From a halophilic archaeon SHRA6 (lineage in GTDB: Archaea; Halobacteriota; Halobacteria; Halobacteriales; Haloferacaceae): a DNA stretch of 64,000 bases. Position 1 is the stretch's first letter, and each line of letters opens with the position of its first letter. Shown piece by piece: positions 44,753 to 54,085 of this stretch. The notes beneath the pieces were generated by a model, which was given only the letters and a program-made list of their open reading frames with translations, ran no database searches and was not told the origin of the DNA. Made by a program: the position numbers and the translations under genes. The stretch spans positions 1-64,000 of the forward strand of contig SOPS01000004.1 in the NCBI GenBank assembly GCA_005239175.1, read 5' to 3'.

Positions 44753-45460
44753 CTACTCGTCTTCGACCTGTTCGTCAAGCCACTGGTCGTACTCTTCTTG
44801 ACTCACGACTTCGATTGAGAAGTACATCTGCGAGTGCGCAAGGCCACAGTATTCCGAACAGTAGCCTTGGTATGTCCCCTGTTCGTTCGCCTCAGTCATG
44901 ATTACGGAAGTTTGATCGGGGAAAGCGTCGGTCTTCAACCCGAGTTCGGGCACGTGGAATCCGTGTATCACGTCGTCGCTGGATACTCTGAAGTACACAT
45001 CTTGGCCTTCTGGGACCACGATTTCGTCAGCGCCGACTTCGAGGTCGTGTTCTGGGTAGTACATGTTCCAGCCCCACTGGTAGGCCTCTGCTTCGATGAG
45101 TACGTCGTTCTCATCGGGCGCGACCTCGTCGCCGGAGTAGGTGACGGCTTCGTTCGCCATGACGCCGTACGAGGCGGCGCCGACGAAAAGCAAGATGACG
45201 GCAGTTGCGACGGTCCAGGTCAGTTCGAGACGGCGGTTTTCCTTGGTCGGCTTTGGCTCGTCGTTATTGCGGAATTTCAACACCGCATAGAGGAGGAAAA
45301 ACTGGGTGACGAGCGTGACAGGCACCGCAATGAACAGCAGCTTACTGTCCAGTTCGTTGATTAGCTCCGCCGACGTGGACTGCGCAACCGCCGGCTGGGT
45401 GAACGCGGCGAGCGCGAGAACCGCCAGCAACGAGACGAATAGGACGCGCTTGGCTCTCAT
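44753..45460 (-). CDS. coxB: Cytochrome c oxidase subunit II
   Basis: Product of 235 aa with a signal peptide (LLAVLALAAFTQPAVAQ), two TM helices (FIAVPVTLVTQFFLLYAVL; VATAVILLFVGAASYGVMA) and an outer CuA domain: HGFHVPELGLKTDAFP supplies a His and the CSEYCGLAHSQM segment the two Cys, His and Met ligands. It takes electrons from a halocyanin or cytochrome. No subunit I gene is nearby; haem O synthase and a DUF7546-like gene are divergent next door. Confidence 0.95.
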   Translation of the reverse strand: MRAKRVLFVSLLAVLALAAFTQPAVAQSTSAELINELDSKLLFIAVPVTLVTQFFLLYAVLKFRNNDEPKPTKENRRLELTWTVATAVILLFVGAASYGVMANEAVTYSGDEVAPDENDVLIEAEAYQWGWNMYYPEHDLEVGADEIVVPEGQDVYFRVSSDDVIHGFHVPELGLKTDAFPDQTSVIMTEANEQGTYQGYCSEYCGLAHSQMYFSIEVVSQEEYDQWLDEQVEDE

Positions 45461-45597
45461 GTTATCGACCCTTAGAAATGGGCACCTAAATACCTACTGA
45501 CTCGCCCGATCGCCAGTCGTTGATCCGCCGACTGCAGGCCGATCGGATTGGAGCGCAAACGCGGGAGATAAATAGCGCGGTTCCCAAACCATTGATA

Positions 45598-47031
45598 GTG
45601 AATTCCGATCCCACGCAGGAGCGATCGCAACAGTCGCAGCGCTTCCCTGGCGTGCTCGCGGCCGCCGCGATGGGCGTATATTTGCTCCTCGTCGTTGGCG
45701 CAGTCACCTCGCTCACCGACGCGGCGGCGGCCTGTTCGGGCTGGCCGGCCTGTGGTGGCGGGTGGTCCCTGCCGACAACCACCGCAGGTGCGATCGCGAT
45801 CGGTCACCGGATCGCCGCAGCGCTCGTCGGCCTCACGGTGCTTCTCGCTGCGGTACTCGCCTGGAAAGGCCACACTGAGCGACGCGTCAAGACAGCAACA
45901 ACGATCGCCCTCTCGCTCTACCCGATTCAGGCCGCAATCGGCGCGGCGACGGCGATTTCGATCGTACCTCCTTCGCTCTCGTGGCTCCACCTCGCGGTTG
46001 GGATCGTCATCTTCGGGACCCTCCTGGCTGCGCTCGCGTGGCAACTGGAGGCCGACACCGGCGATCCAGACGAAACACCAACTGGAACCCCCTCTGAACC
46101 CGCCGAGCCGATCGCTGATCCTGATCCAACGGGCCCGTCGATCGCCGAGACCGCAACTGGCCTCAATCGTGTCAAACAGACTGCGGCAGCGTACTTCAGA
46201 CTAATGAAACCGCGGCTGATGTGGCTGCTTTGTCTCGTCGCCGCGGCCGCGATGGCGCTGGCAGGTGGACCAGGCCTCACCGTCTACACAGTAGCCGCCA
46301 CACTCGTGGGTGGCTCGCTCGCAATCGGTGCGTCCGGCACATTCAATCACGTCCTCGAGCGCGATGTCGATCGACGGATGGCGCGGACGAGCGATCGGCC
46401 AATCGTCACCGATCTGATCCCCGTCCGAAATGCGATCGCGTTCGGGCTGGCATTGACCGTCATCTCTGTCGGGTTGTTCGCGACGATCAACCTGCTTGCA
46501 GCGATCTTGGGCCTCGTCGCGATCGCCTTTTACAGCGTCATCTACACGCTTATTCTGAAACCGAACACCGTCCAGAACACAGTGCTCGGCGGGGCGGCTG
46601 GTGCGCTGCCAGCGCTTATCGGCTGGGCTGCGGTCACCGGCGAGATCGGGCTCGGCGGACTGGGGCTCGCTACGCTGATTTTCCTGTGGACGCCCGCGCA
46701 CTTTTACAATCTCGCGTTGGCGTACAAAGACGACTACGAGCGTGGCGGCTTCCCGATGATGCCGGTCGTCCGCGGGGAGACGACGACCCGTCGACACATC
46801 GTCTGGTACCTCGGCGCAACGCTCATCGCCGCAGCAGTGCTCGCGACTTCAGGAACGCTCGGGTGGTTCTACGGCGTCAGCGGGGTCCTCGTCGGGACGG
46901 TGTTCCTCTGGGCGGTTATCCGGTTGCATTATGAACAGACCGAACGCGCGGCGTTTCGGGCGTTCCACGCATCGAACGCCTATCTTGGCGTCGTATTGCT
47001 CGCGATCGTACTCGAAGGACTCGCGCTCTGA
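45598..47031 (+). CDS. ctaB: Haem O synthase with N-terminal CtaA-like part
   Basis: Product of 477 aa. The N-terminal ~150 residues have four helices and CSGWPACGGGW plus GHRIAAALVG, a haem A synthase (COX15/CtaA)-like half; an acidic Pro-rich linker follows (about 152-190). The UbiA prenyltransferase half has the Asp-rich motif NHVLERDVDRRMART and TPAHFYNLALAYKDDY: it farnesylates haem B. GTG 45598 fits a leaderless mRNA behind GATAAATAG (45567-45575). The combination is a known haloarchaeal feature. Confidence 0.9.
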   Translation: MNSDPTQERSQQSQRFPGVLAAAAMGVYLLLVVGAVTSLTDAAAACSGWPACGGGWSLPTTTAGAIAIGHRIAAALVGLTVLLAAVLAWKGHTERRVKTATTIALSLYPIQAAIGAATAISIVPPSLSWLHLAVGIVIFGTLLAALAWQLEADTGDPDETPTGTPSEPAEPIADPDPTGPSIAETATGLNRVKQTAAAYFRLMKPRLMWLLCLVAAAAMALAGGPGLTVYTVAATLVGGSLAIGASGTFNHVLERDVDRRMARTSDRPIVTDLIPVRNAIAFGLALTVISVGLFATINLLAAILGLVAIAFYSVIYTLILKPNTVQNTVLGGAAGALPALIGWAAVTGEIGLGGLGLATLIFLWTPAHFYNLALAYKDDYERGGFPMMPVVRGETTTRRHIVWYLGATLIAAAVLATSGTLGWFYGVSGVLVGTVFLWAVIRLHYEQTERAAFRAFHASNAYLGVVLLAIVLEGLAL

Positions 47032-47049
47032 GCCGCACTCACTTCGCTT

Positions 47050-47730
47050 ATGGCACACTCTGATTCGGCTGCGTTCTCGATCCCGATCCCGAGCACTCGG
47101 GCGCTGTATTGGACGCTGTTTCTCAACACCCAGCTGTTGGCTGTCCTCGGCTACGTTCTGTACACTGATGGCGAAATCCAATCGTACGGGTTCATGCTCA
47201 TGGGGCTGGTCTGGATCAACGTCGCCGTCTGGGTGCTGTCGACGGTCAATGTCGAACCGCCGACCGATCGCCTTCGCCGTCGAGCGATCGCACTTTCGGC
47301 TGGATATTTTCTCTTGCTCGCAGTCGCTGGCGGTCTCGTGAGCGCAGGGGTTGGCGAGGCGGCGACCGGCTTTCGGCTCGCAATCTTGCCGCCAGGGTGG
47401 GGGCCTGCTCCGCTGTACAGTGGCTACTACGTCAACATCACTTTGTTGCCGGCGTACGTGCTCGGCTACATTGCGCTCGCGTGGCTCGTCTATGCGGCGA
47501 TCGTCGATACTGCGGGCTCAGCGAAAGCCGGCGTCCTCGGGTTGTTTACCTGCATCTCCTGTTCGTGGCCGGTGATCGCGGTTGTCGGCTCGACGCTCTT
47601 TGGCGGCGGGTCGATCGTGGCTGCCTCAGCGTTGGAGCTCTCCTATGAGCTCTCAACCGCAGTGTTCCTGCTTACTGTCGCGTTGTTGTACTGGCGGCCA
47701 ACGCTAACGTCGATGCTCAGCGGGCGATAA
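47050..47730 (+). CDS. Multi-span membrane protein beside the oxidase genes
   Basis: Product of 226 aa with six or seven TM helices (LYWTLFLNTQLLAVLGYVLY; ALSAGYFLLLAVAGGLVSAG; NITLLPAYVLGYIALAWLVY; GLFTCISCSWPVIAVVGST). The CISC motif in a helix could bind metal. No function known to me; the position 19 bp behind ctaB suggests a role in haem-copper oxidase assembly. Confidence 0.7.
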   Translation: MAHSDSAAFSIPIPSTRALYWTLFLNTQLLAVLGYVLYTDGEIQSYGFMLMGLVWINVAVWVLSTVNVEPPTDRLRRRAIALSAGYFLLLAVAGGLVSAGVGEAATGFRLAILPPGWGPAPLYSGYYVNITLLPAYVLGYIALAWLVYAAIVDTAGSAKAGVLGLFTCISCSWPVIAVVGSTLFGGGSIVAASALELSYELSTAVFLLTVALLYWRPTLTSMLSGR

Positions 47731-47815
47731 GTCTCGATCGACTGCGCGGCTGGTGACTGGACTCTCGTTCGCCCGGATCGCGGGGTATTTCATCCGCCAC
47801 GGCAAACGCCAGTCT

Positions 47816-48055
47816 ATGACGACTATCGAGATCGAATACTGCGTCCCGTGTGGGATGTTGAACCGCGCCCAGGACGTCCAAGAGGCCATCTTGCGACAGT
47901 ACGGCGACTCGATCGATCGAGTCGCACTCGTCACCGGGGACGACGGCATATTCGTCGTCCGTGCAGACGAGACAGTGGTGTTCGACAAGACAGAAGATGA
48001 CTACGACGTCGACGCGATTGTTCGGGACCTTCGGGCACATGTGGGGGAGAATTGA
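47816..48055 (+). CDS. SelT/SelW/SelH-like thioredoxin-fold (Rdx) protein
   Basis: Product of 79 aa starting MTTIEIEYCVPCGML, with the CxxC redox motif of the Rdx family, where the selenoprotein versions have CxxU. ATG 47816 is followed by family homology directly; the longer frame is spacer. It overlaps the next gene (TGATG). Confidence 0.85.
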   Translation: MTTIEIEYCVPCGMLNRAQDVQEAILRQYGDSIDRVALVTGDDGIFVVRADETVVFDKTEDDYDVDAIVRDLRAHVGEN

Positions 48056-49041
48056 TGGACGCGATTGCGATCGGATTGGGCGAACTCGGTCGGCGAGAGG
48101 CGACGGCGCTCGCCGATATCGACGGTGTGAGAATTGTGGGTGGGGCCGATCCCGCAAAGAACGCACGCAGCGCGTTCAAAGCCGACCACGACGTTCCGAC
48201 CTACGAGACTCACGGTGAACTTCTCGCGAAAACAGACGCCGATCTCGCAAATATCGTCACACCACACACGCTTCATTACGAGGCGATCAAGGCGTGTCTA
48301 GAGCGAGACATCCACGTTCACGTCGAAAAGCCATTCGTGACCCAGATCGAGCACGGACGGGAGGTCATCGATCTCGCCGAGAAACGCGACCTCGTCCTCG
48401 CGGTTGGCTACCAGCGCCACTTCGATCCCCGGTATCGGGCGATTCGTGAACTGATCGACGAGGGGGCGATCGGCGAACCACACACGGTTTCCTGCCATCT
48501 CGAACAGTGGTGGCACGAGTTTGCCGCCAACTCCTGGCGCGGCAAGCCATCGCTCTCTGGCGGCGGACAGCTCTCTGATTCCGGCTCACACCTGCTTGAT
48601 GCTGTCCTGTGGACGACTCGCAGTGAACCGACTGCCGTTGCGGCAATGGTCGACGACTACGGCCTCGATGTCGATGTCAATAGTGCGCTTGCGGCAACAC
48701 TCGATCGCGACGGGACACAGATTACCGCCTCGATCAGCGTGAGCGGGGCTGGCCAGTCGACACCGGCTCCCGGCGAGTCGATCCGGATTCTCGGCTCGGA
48801 TGGGATGATCCGTTTTGATGGGAAGGCGATCCAGGTGACAGCCGAGGGCGAGACGACGACGAAGCGACCGAAAGACGTCGGGTTCGATGAACTGACCGCT
48901 CGAAAGCTCCAGAACACGGTGGATGCGATCCGGGGAACCGCCGATCTACAGATCCCAGCAGCAGACGGGCTCGCCGTGACGAAATTGACACTTGGGGCCT
49001 ACGAGGCGGCCGTAGAGAGACAAACCGTTCAGTTCGAGTAG
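48055..49041 (+). CDS. Gfo/Idh/MocA-family NAD(P)-dependent oxidoreductase
   Basis: Product of 328 aa. Rossmann start AIGLGELGRREATALAD (GxGxxG), VHVEKPFVTQ (EKP catalytic Lys motif) near residue 92 and the C-terminal domain with GSHLLDAVLWTT (His of the active site). Oxidises or reduces sugars or related polyols; the substrate is not visible. Translationally coupled to the Rdx gene. Confidence 0.9.
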   Translation: MDAIAIGLGELGRREATALADIDGVRIVGGADPAKNARSAFKADHDVPTYETHGELLAKTDADLANIVTPHTLHYEAIKACLERDIHVHVEKPFVTQIEHGREVIDLAEKRDLVLAVGYQRHFDPRYRAIRELIDEGAIGEPHTVSCHLEQWWHEFAANSWRGKPSLSGGGQLSDSGSHLLDAVLWTTRSEPTAVAAMVDDYGLDVDVNSALAATLDRDGTQITASISVSGAGQSTPAPGESIRILGSDGMIRFDGKAIQVTAEGETTTKRPKDVGFDELTARKLQNTVDAIRGTADLQIPAADGLAVTKLTLGAYEAAVERQTVQFE

Positions 49042-49048
49042 CGATGCT

Positions 49049-49759
49049 TCACCCGCCACCGAGATACAGTTCGGCTACGTCCTCGCTTTCAAGAAGTTCC
49101 TCGCCGGTCCCTTCGAACTTGTTTTCGCCCATATCGAGCACGTAGCCACGATCGGAGACCGAAAGCGCCTGGCGAGCGTTCTGTTCGACCATCAAGATCG
49201 CCGTGTCGGTCCCATCGCGAATATCGACAAGTCGATCGAACATATCGTCGACGAGATCCGGCGCAAGCCCCGCTGAGGGCTCGTCGACGAGGAGGAGTTC
49301 GGGATCAATCATCAGCGCTGATGACAACGCGAGCATCTGCTGTTGCCCGCCGCTCATCGAGCCAGCGCGTTGGTTCTGTCGCTCCTCCAAGATCGGGAAC
49401 CGCTCCCACACCGCCTCGAAATCGCTCGCCGTGAGATCGTCTTTGATGTACGCGCCCATTTCGAGGTTCTCACGGACGGTGAGCGTGGGAAACACGTTCG
49501 CACGTTGGGGAACGTAACACAGCCCCAACTCGCTGACCGTGTCTGGCCGGCGGTCTGTAATCTCTTCATCATCAAACTGAACTGTTCCCTCCCAGCAGTC
49601 GATCAATCCGTATATCGCTTTCAAGAAGGTAGATTTTCCTGCGCCGTTCGGACCGATTATTGTTACAATCTCTTTGGAATCAACGTCGAGATCGACTCCG
49701 TGGAGTATCGTCGCGTCGCCGTAGCCGGAAACAACGTCCCGGGCTTCGAGTAGTGCCAT
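49049..49759 (-). CDS. livF: Branched-chain amino acid type ABC transporter ATPase, LivF
   Basis: Product of 236 aa with Walker A GPNGAGKS, the signature SMSGGQQQ, Walker B LLLVDEPSAGL and the LivF-type end. It lies 73 bp behind livG, last in the livH-M-G-F operon. Powers uptake of a hydrophobic or branched-chain amino acid, or an amide/urea compound; the substrate depends on the binding protein at 54086. Confidence 0.92.
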   Translation of the reverse strand: MALLEARDVVSGYGDATILHGVDLDVDSKEIVTIIGPNGAGKSTFLKAIYGLIDCWEGTVQFDDEEITDRRPDTVSELGLCYVPQRANVFPTLTVRENLEMGAYIKDDLTASDFEAVWERFPILEERQNQRAGSMSGGQQQMLALSSALMIDPELLLVDEPSAGLAPDLVDDMFDRLVDIRDGTDTAILMVEQNARQALSVSDRGYVLDMGENKFEGTGEELLESEDVAELYLGGG

Positions 49760-49832
49760 GGTGTTTGATCGGAGTGTGTCGTGTGTTCGTCGCTTTTGTG
49801 TGATACTGCTTTTTTGAGACGATCGAGGTGGA

Positions 49833-50801
49833 TCAGTTCCCTCCCAGATACGCGTTGATGACCTCCTCGTTCTGTTGGATCTCTTCGGGAGATCCTTCGG
49901 TGAGCGTTTTGCCTTCGCTCATCACAATAATTGTATCGCTGAGATTCATAATCACCTCCATATCGTGTTCGACGATACAGAACGTGTAGCCCTCCTCTCG
50001 GAGTGTCTCTATTCGGGCCATCAGTTTCTCAGTGAGTGCGGGATTGACGCCCGCAACGGGCTCGTCGAGCAGGATGAGATCGGGATCGATCATCAACACC
50101 CGTCCCAGCTCGAGCAGTTTTCGCTGCCCACCCGAAAGGTTCCCCGACCGCTCGTTCCGGACGTGATCGAGCTCCAGCAGTTCGAGCATCTCCTCGGCCC
50201 GTTCGCGCACCGCGTTTTCCTCGCGATCGACGGCATCCTGTCGCAGCCACGTATTCGCGAGGTTTTCGCCGGCCTGGTTCTGCGGTGCGAGCATCAAGTT
50301 CTCGAGCGTCGTCATCTCTTCGAGCTCGCGAGTGATCTGGAACGTTCGGACAAGTCCTTCGCGAGCGAGCATGAACGGGCGGCTGTTTCGATGGCTCGCT
50401 CTGGACTGTTTTGCTTTCTCTTGGCCGGCGTACACACCCGCACCGACGCCGGCGCTTGCGGCGATCGTTCCGAGCGTCCCGGCCGCACCGAGTCCAAGCG
50501 CCGCGATTCCAGCGATCCCGCCGATCGCGCCGAAGGTGAGCGCAGACGCACCCCCCCAGATGACCCGCTCATCGCGACTCGGGGTCATGATGTTCTGGAG
50601 GTTTTTGTCTCGGAATCGGATCGTTCCGCCGTCTGGCTCCTCGAACCCGCTAATCAGGTTGAACGTGGTGGTCTTTCCGGCACCGTTCGGACCAATGAGT
50701 CCGGTGATCGATCCTTCTTCGATCGTGAAGCTCGCTCCGTCGACGGCAGTGATTCCGCCGAAGCGCTTCTGTAAGTTCTCGACTTCGAGTATCTCAGTCA
50801 T
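49833..50801 (-). CDS. livG: LivG ATPase with a ~60-residue hydrophobic insertion
   Basis: Product of 322 aa, about 65 residues longer than the usual LivG. Walker A is GPNGAGKTT, the signature NLSGGQRKLLEL, Walker B LILLDEPVAGV. Between Walker A and the Q-loop (GLVRTFQITREL) lies an Ala/Gly-rich stretch, about residues 85-130 (TFGAIGGIAGIAALGLG; GTIAASAGVGAGVYAG), long enough for two membrane-inserted segments. A soluble ATPase normally has none. Start overlaps livM by 8 bp. Confidence 0.92.
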   Translation of the reverse strand: MTEILEVENLQKRFGGITAVDGASFTIEEGSITGLIGPNGAGKTTTFNLISGFEEPDGGTIRFRDKNLQNIMTPSRDERVIWGGASALTFGAIGGIAGIAALGLGAAGTLGTIAASAGVGAGVYAGQEKAKQSRASHRNSRPFMLAREGLVRTFQITRELEEMTTLENLMLAPQNQAGENLANTWLRQDAVDREENAVRERAEEMLELLELDHVRNERSGNLSGGQRKLLELGRVLMIDPDLILLDEPVAGVNPALTEKLMARIETLREEGYTFCIVEHDMEVIMNLSDTIIVMSEGKTLTEGSPEEIQQNEEVINAYLGGN

Positions 50802-52473
50802 TTGTCTTCACCTCCGCGCTGTATTCCTCGCGGCCGAGCAGGCCATCGGGCATGTAGTAGAGGACGATGAGGAACAACACCCCGATGACGACCAGCCGGA
50901 ACGCGAGTACGTTGACCCGCAACGCTGCTGGGAAGTATCCGGCCAGCTGTGTCGTCGCCTGCTGGAACGCCCAGTAAACCCCCGCTCCGAGTAGGACGCC
51001 TTTGTTGTTGCCGACTCCCCCGATAAAGACGATGAGAAGCGCAATGAACGTCGTCTCTGGGTCACCGGTTCGGAACGTCAATCCCTGTGAGTACATCGCC
51101 CACATCGCGCCGGCGAAGCCCGCAAGCGCCGACCCGATCACCATACTCTGGATTTTGTAGACGAACGGGTCCTTGCCGAGGGACTTGACCACGTCTTCGT
51201 CGTTCCGAATCGCCCGCAACACCCGGCCGAATGGCGATTGAACGGCCGTCTCCAAGATGTAGTACAACACGCCCAACGACAGGACGAACAACGCGAGCTG
51301 GAACCGGCTGTAATCCAGTCTAACTGTGACGTCTCCAACCAACGCAATGCGATAGCCGATCCCGTCGCCGCCGAACCGGAGCGCCCACACGGCGTTTTCG
51401 AACAGCGTGCCGACCACACCGGAGACGCTGCCGGCACTGATTGGATCCGCGATCGGCAACAGGACGTACCAAATGGAGACGAACCACAGTCCACCGACGC
51501 CGATAACGGTGAGCTTGGCCTTATTTATCCAGTCGATCGACATTACTGCTTTGTAGTATCCGAACACGAGAGTGCCAAGCAGACCAAGCGTCAGCGCAAC
51601 CGACGCCGCCAGGCTGTCGAGCAACGGCAGCGGCAACAGCGCCACGAGCAGTCCGGTTCCGAGTCCGATGCCAACCGCCCATTCACGGCGATCGAGATCG
51701 CTGTATTTGTGCGCGATCTCGACGGTAACCACGAGCCAGCCGTACAGGGAGACGAGAGCACCGATGAGCAAGATCCCAGTAGTTGCGACGAGGAATCCCG
51801 TCGACAGGATGCCAGCGATCGCGCCGGCGACAGCGGCGACCGTAAACCGAGATCCAAAGAGTCCCGATCCGCGACTCGCGAGCCCAAATGTCGTAACGGT
51901 GTAGATCTCGGAGAGCGGAAGCCGTGACTCGTGCTCTTGTTGTAACGAGAGCCCAACAGTCGCGACTGCCCAGACGACAGCGACAAACAGTCCGAACGCA
52001 GCCGCGCCGGCAAGTGTACCGACCTCAAGCGGGAACAGCGACTGTAGCGGCGGCGAGTACCCACGGAGGGCATCGGGCCCGTTTGCCAACCAGCCCTCAG
52101 ATTGGATGACGCGCTGGAAGATGACAGAGATCCCAAGCAGCGTGATCGCGAGATAGTCTTCTCGTAACCGGATCGTCGGCAAGGCAACGAGTCCACCGAG
52201 AATCCCCGCCAGCACTGTCGCAACAAGGGCACCAACCGCCCACGTGCCGAGAATCGGAACGTCACCCAGACCAATAATGTATTCAGTGAAGTCTGTCGGA
52301 TCGTTCGGTGGCAGCACAAAGAAGGTCGAGACGTACGCGCCAACCAGGAAGAATCCGACGTGGCCGAAATCGAGCAGTCCGGTGTGGCCGAACTTGAGGT
52401 TCAATCCGAGTGAGAGTGTCCCGTAGATCGCGACCAGCAACGCGAACGAAATGACAACATCTGCGGCTGCCAT
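50794..52473 (-). CDS. livM: Liv-type permease, LivM
   Basis: Product of 559 aa, much longer than bacterial LivM (about 350-420). The core is recognisable: LSLGLNLKFGHTGLLDFGHVGFFLVGAY split into the typical N-terminal helices, ITLLGISVIFQRVIQSEGWL, and the C-terminal EAA-like loop FGRVLRAIRNDEDVVKSLGK followed by MVIGSALAGFAGAMWAMYSQG. The extra central ~170 residues add helices (210-345). ATG 52473 (MAAADVV) is preferred to the longer frame. Confidence 0.9.
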   Translation of the reverse strand: MAAADVVISFALLVAIYGTLSLGLNLKFGHTGLLDFGHVGFFLVGAYVSTFFVLPPNDPTDFTEYIIGLGDVPILGTWAVGALVATVLAGILGGLVALPTIRLREDYLAITLLGISVIFQRVIQSEGWLANGPDALRGYSPPLQSLFPLEVGTLAGAAAFGLFVAVVWAVATVGLSLQQEHESRLPLSEIYTVTTFGLASRGSGLFGSRFTVAAVAGAIAGILSTGFLVATTGILLIGALVSLYGWLVVTVEIAHKYSDLDRREWAVGIGLGTGLLVALLPLPLLDSLAASVALTLGLLGTLVFGYYKAVMSIDWINKAKLTVIGVGGLWFVSIWYVLLPIADPISAGSVSGVVGTLFENAVWALRFGGDGIGYRIALVGDVTVRLDYSRFQLALFVLSLGVLYYILETAVQSPFGRVLRAIRNDEDVVKSLGKDPFVYKIQSMVIGSALAGFAGAMWAMYSQGLTFRTGDPETTFIALLIVFIGGVGNNKGVLLGAGVYWAFQQATTQLAGYFPAALRVNVLAFRLVVIGVLFLIVLYYMPDGLLGREEYSAEVKTND

Positions 52474-52474
52474 A

Positions 52475-53890
52475 CTAGTTCCCCCCCACGATGCCTTCTG
52501 GTTTGACAAGCAATACAATCAACAGCACCACGAACGCGACGGGTATTCGGTAGGTCGCACTGAGTCCGGGGATCGCAAAGATGCCGACCTCCATTGCCAA
52601 GCCGACGACGTAACTGCCGAAAATCGCGCCGTACACGTTGATCCCACCGAGAATAACGCCGGCGAACATTGGCAACAGGAGGTTGAATCCGAGATTGATG
52701 GTGAGATTAGAGAATAGAAATCCGAGGAGCACCCCTCCGAGTGCACCGAACAGCCCGGCGATGATCCAGACGGTCATCATCACGCGCCGGGTATTGATCC
52801 CCCGAACCATAGCCAGATCACGGTTATCACTTGTTGCGCGCATCGCTTTTCCTAATGTCGTTGCCCTAAGCAGATAGTGCAACAGCGCCATCATCCCTAA
52901 CGCGGTGAGGATGATACCAAGCCGAAGCGGCGACGATCGGACCCGCGTTCCGTACCACGGATCCGCTGGAAGCGACCCAGACGAGAGTGCGGCTCCACCC
53001 AAGATGAACACCCCGATCGCCCCGAGCGCGGCGCCCAACCGAGGGCCAATAACGGCGGCCGTCCCCTTCCGCCAGCGGTAGACTCCCCAGGCGACGGCCG
53101 CAGCAACACCGATGATCGCGGCGAGTTCGAGCCACGAGTAACTCAACGTGAGCAGCAGGTCAGCCTCTTGGCCGCGTGTTTCGCGGATCCCGATCGAGAA
53201 GCCGTTGTTTGCCACAAAGAGGTCGAAGAACTTTGCGAGCGTGATGTCCAACTCCCGGCCGAAGAACGGGATGACGGTGTCGACCTCGTATGAGCGAATC
53301 TCACCGCCGAATATCGTTTGGATGCTGAACCGAACGATGAACGCGAGCGCAAGCGAGACGATGAGCATCATTGCGAGGGAGGCCTCTTTGGCTCTGAACT
53401 TTCGGAAGACGTACGACTCCATAAGTGGGACGAGCGCCCCGGCTAACACCACCGCAAAGAGCAATGCTGCCAGAAACGACGGCGCTCCAAAGATGACAAG
53501 TGCACCGACGACGACGGCCACGATCGCGTGTGTCGCCAGCCCGATCGCCGGTGGCACATCAATTCCCCACCACTCGCCTTTCAACGCCCGGATCCCGCCG
53601 AGATGATAGACCGTTCCGAGCACGGACGCGACCGACACGAAAAAAAGCATCCCCAGACCGCCCGTCCCGATCCCGCTATCGGTCGCAAACGCCTCAAATC
53701 CCGGCACGGTTCCGGGTCTGTTCACAAAAAGTGCTGCGTACGCACCAAGCGTGAGAAGATCTCCGTGTGCGAAGTTCGGAACATCTGCGATGTCGTACAC
53801 CAACGCGAGGCCGATCGCGCCGAGGGCCACGATGCTCCCGGTGACGATCCCGTTCAACACAGCATTTGTCAACCCCGTCTCGACTGCCAT
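52475..53890 (-). CDS. livH: Liv-type permease, LivH
   Basis: Product of 471 aa, also longer than the usual ~300. The LivH core shows NGIVTGSIVALGAIGLALVY, PNFAHGDLLTLGAYAALF and the EAA-like loop TTLGKAMRATSDNRDLAMVRGIN with GGINVYGAIFGSYVVGLAME. Two insertions add helices. It is the first gene of the operon, with the TATA-like sequence in the 195-bp divergent spacer. Confidence 0.9.
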   Translation of the reverse strand: MAVETGLTNAVLNGIVTGSIVALGAIGLALVYDIADVPNFAHGDLLTLGAYAALFVNRPGTVPGFEAFATDSGIGTGGLGMLFFVSVASVLGTVYHLGGIRALKGEWWGIDVPPAIGLATHAIVAVVVGALVIFGAPSFLAALLFAVVLAGALVPLMESYVFRKFRAKEASLAMMLIVSLALAFIVRFSIQTIFGGEIRSYEVDTVIPFFGRELDITLAKFFDLFVANNGFSIGIRETRGQEADLLLTLSYSWLELAAIIGVAAAVAWGVYRWRKGTAAVIGPRLGAALGAIGVFILGGAALSSGSLPADPWYGTRVRSSPLRLGIILTALGMMALLHYLLRATTLGKAMRATSDNRDLAMVRGINTRRVMMTVWIIAGLFGALGGVLLGFLFSNLTINLGFNLLLPMFAGVILGGINVYGAIFGSYVVGLAMEVGIFAIPGLSATYRIPVAFVVLLIVLLVKPEGIVGGN

Positions 53891-54085
53891 ATGAGGTTTC
53901 TCTAACTCCAGTTTCTATATTATTGTGGTAATTTCCATCTACTCAAATGATGGATATAACGGAAACACACTTATTTTGTAAATAAAGTTCATGTATCACT
54001 GGCAATATTTGTTATTGGTGTAACAACACCCACAATATCGGCCAATGGTTTAATTACAGAGAAGTACATTAGGTGTCAATGAATC
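53891..54085. promoter_or_regulatory. Divergent promoter region of the liv operon and binding protein
   Basis: AT-rich, 195 bp. TTCTATATTATTGTGG (53912-53927) can serve livH on the minus strand; GGTTTAATTACAG near 54047-54060 can serve the binding-protein gene, about 30 bp before ATG 54086. No clear operator seen. Confidence 0.5.
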
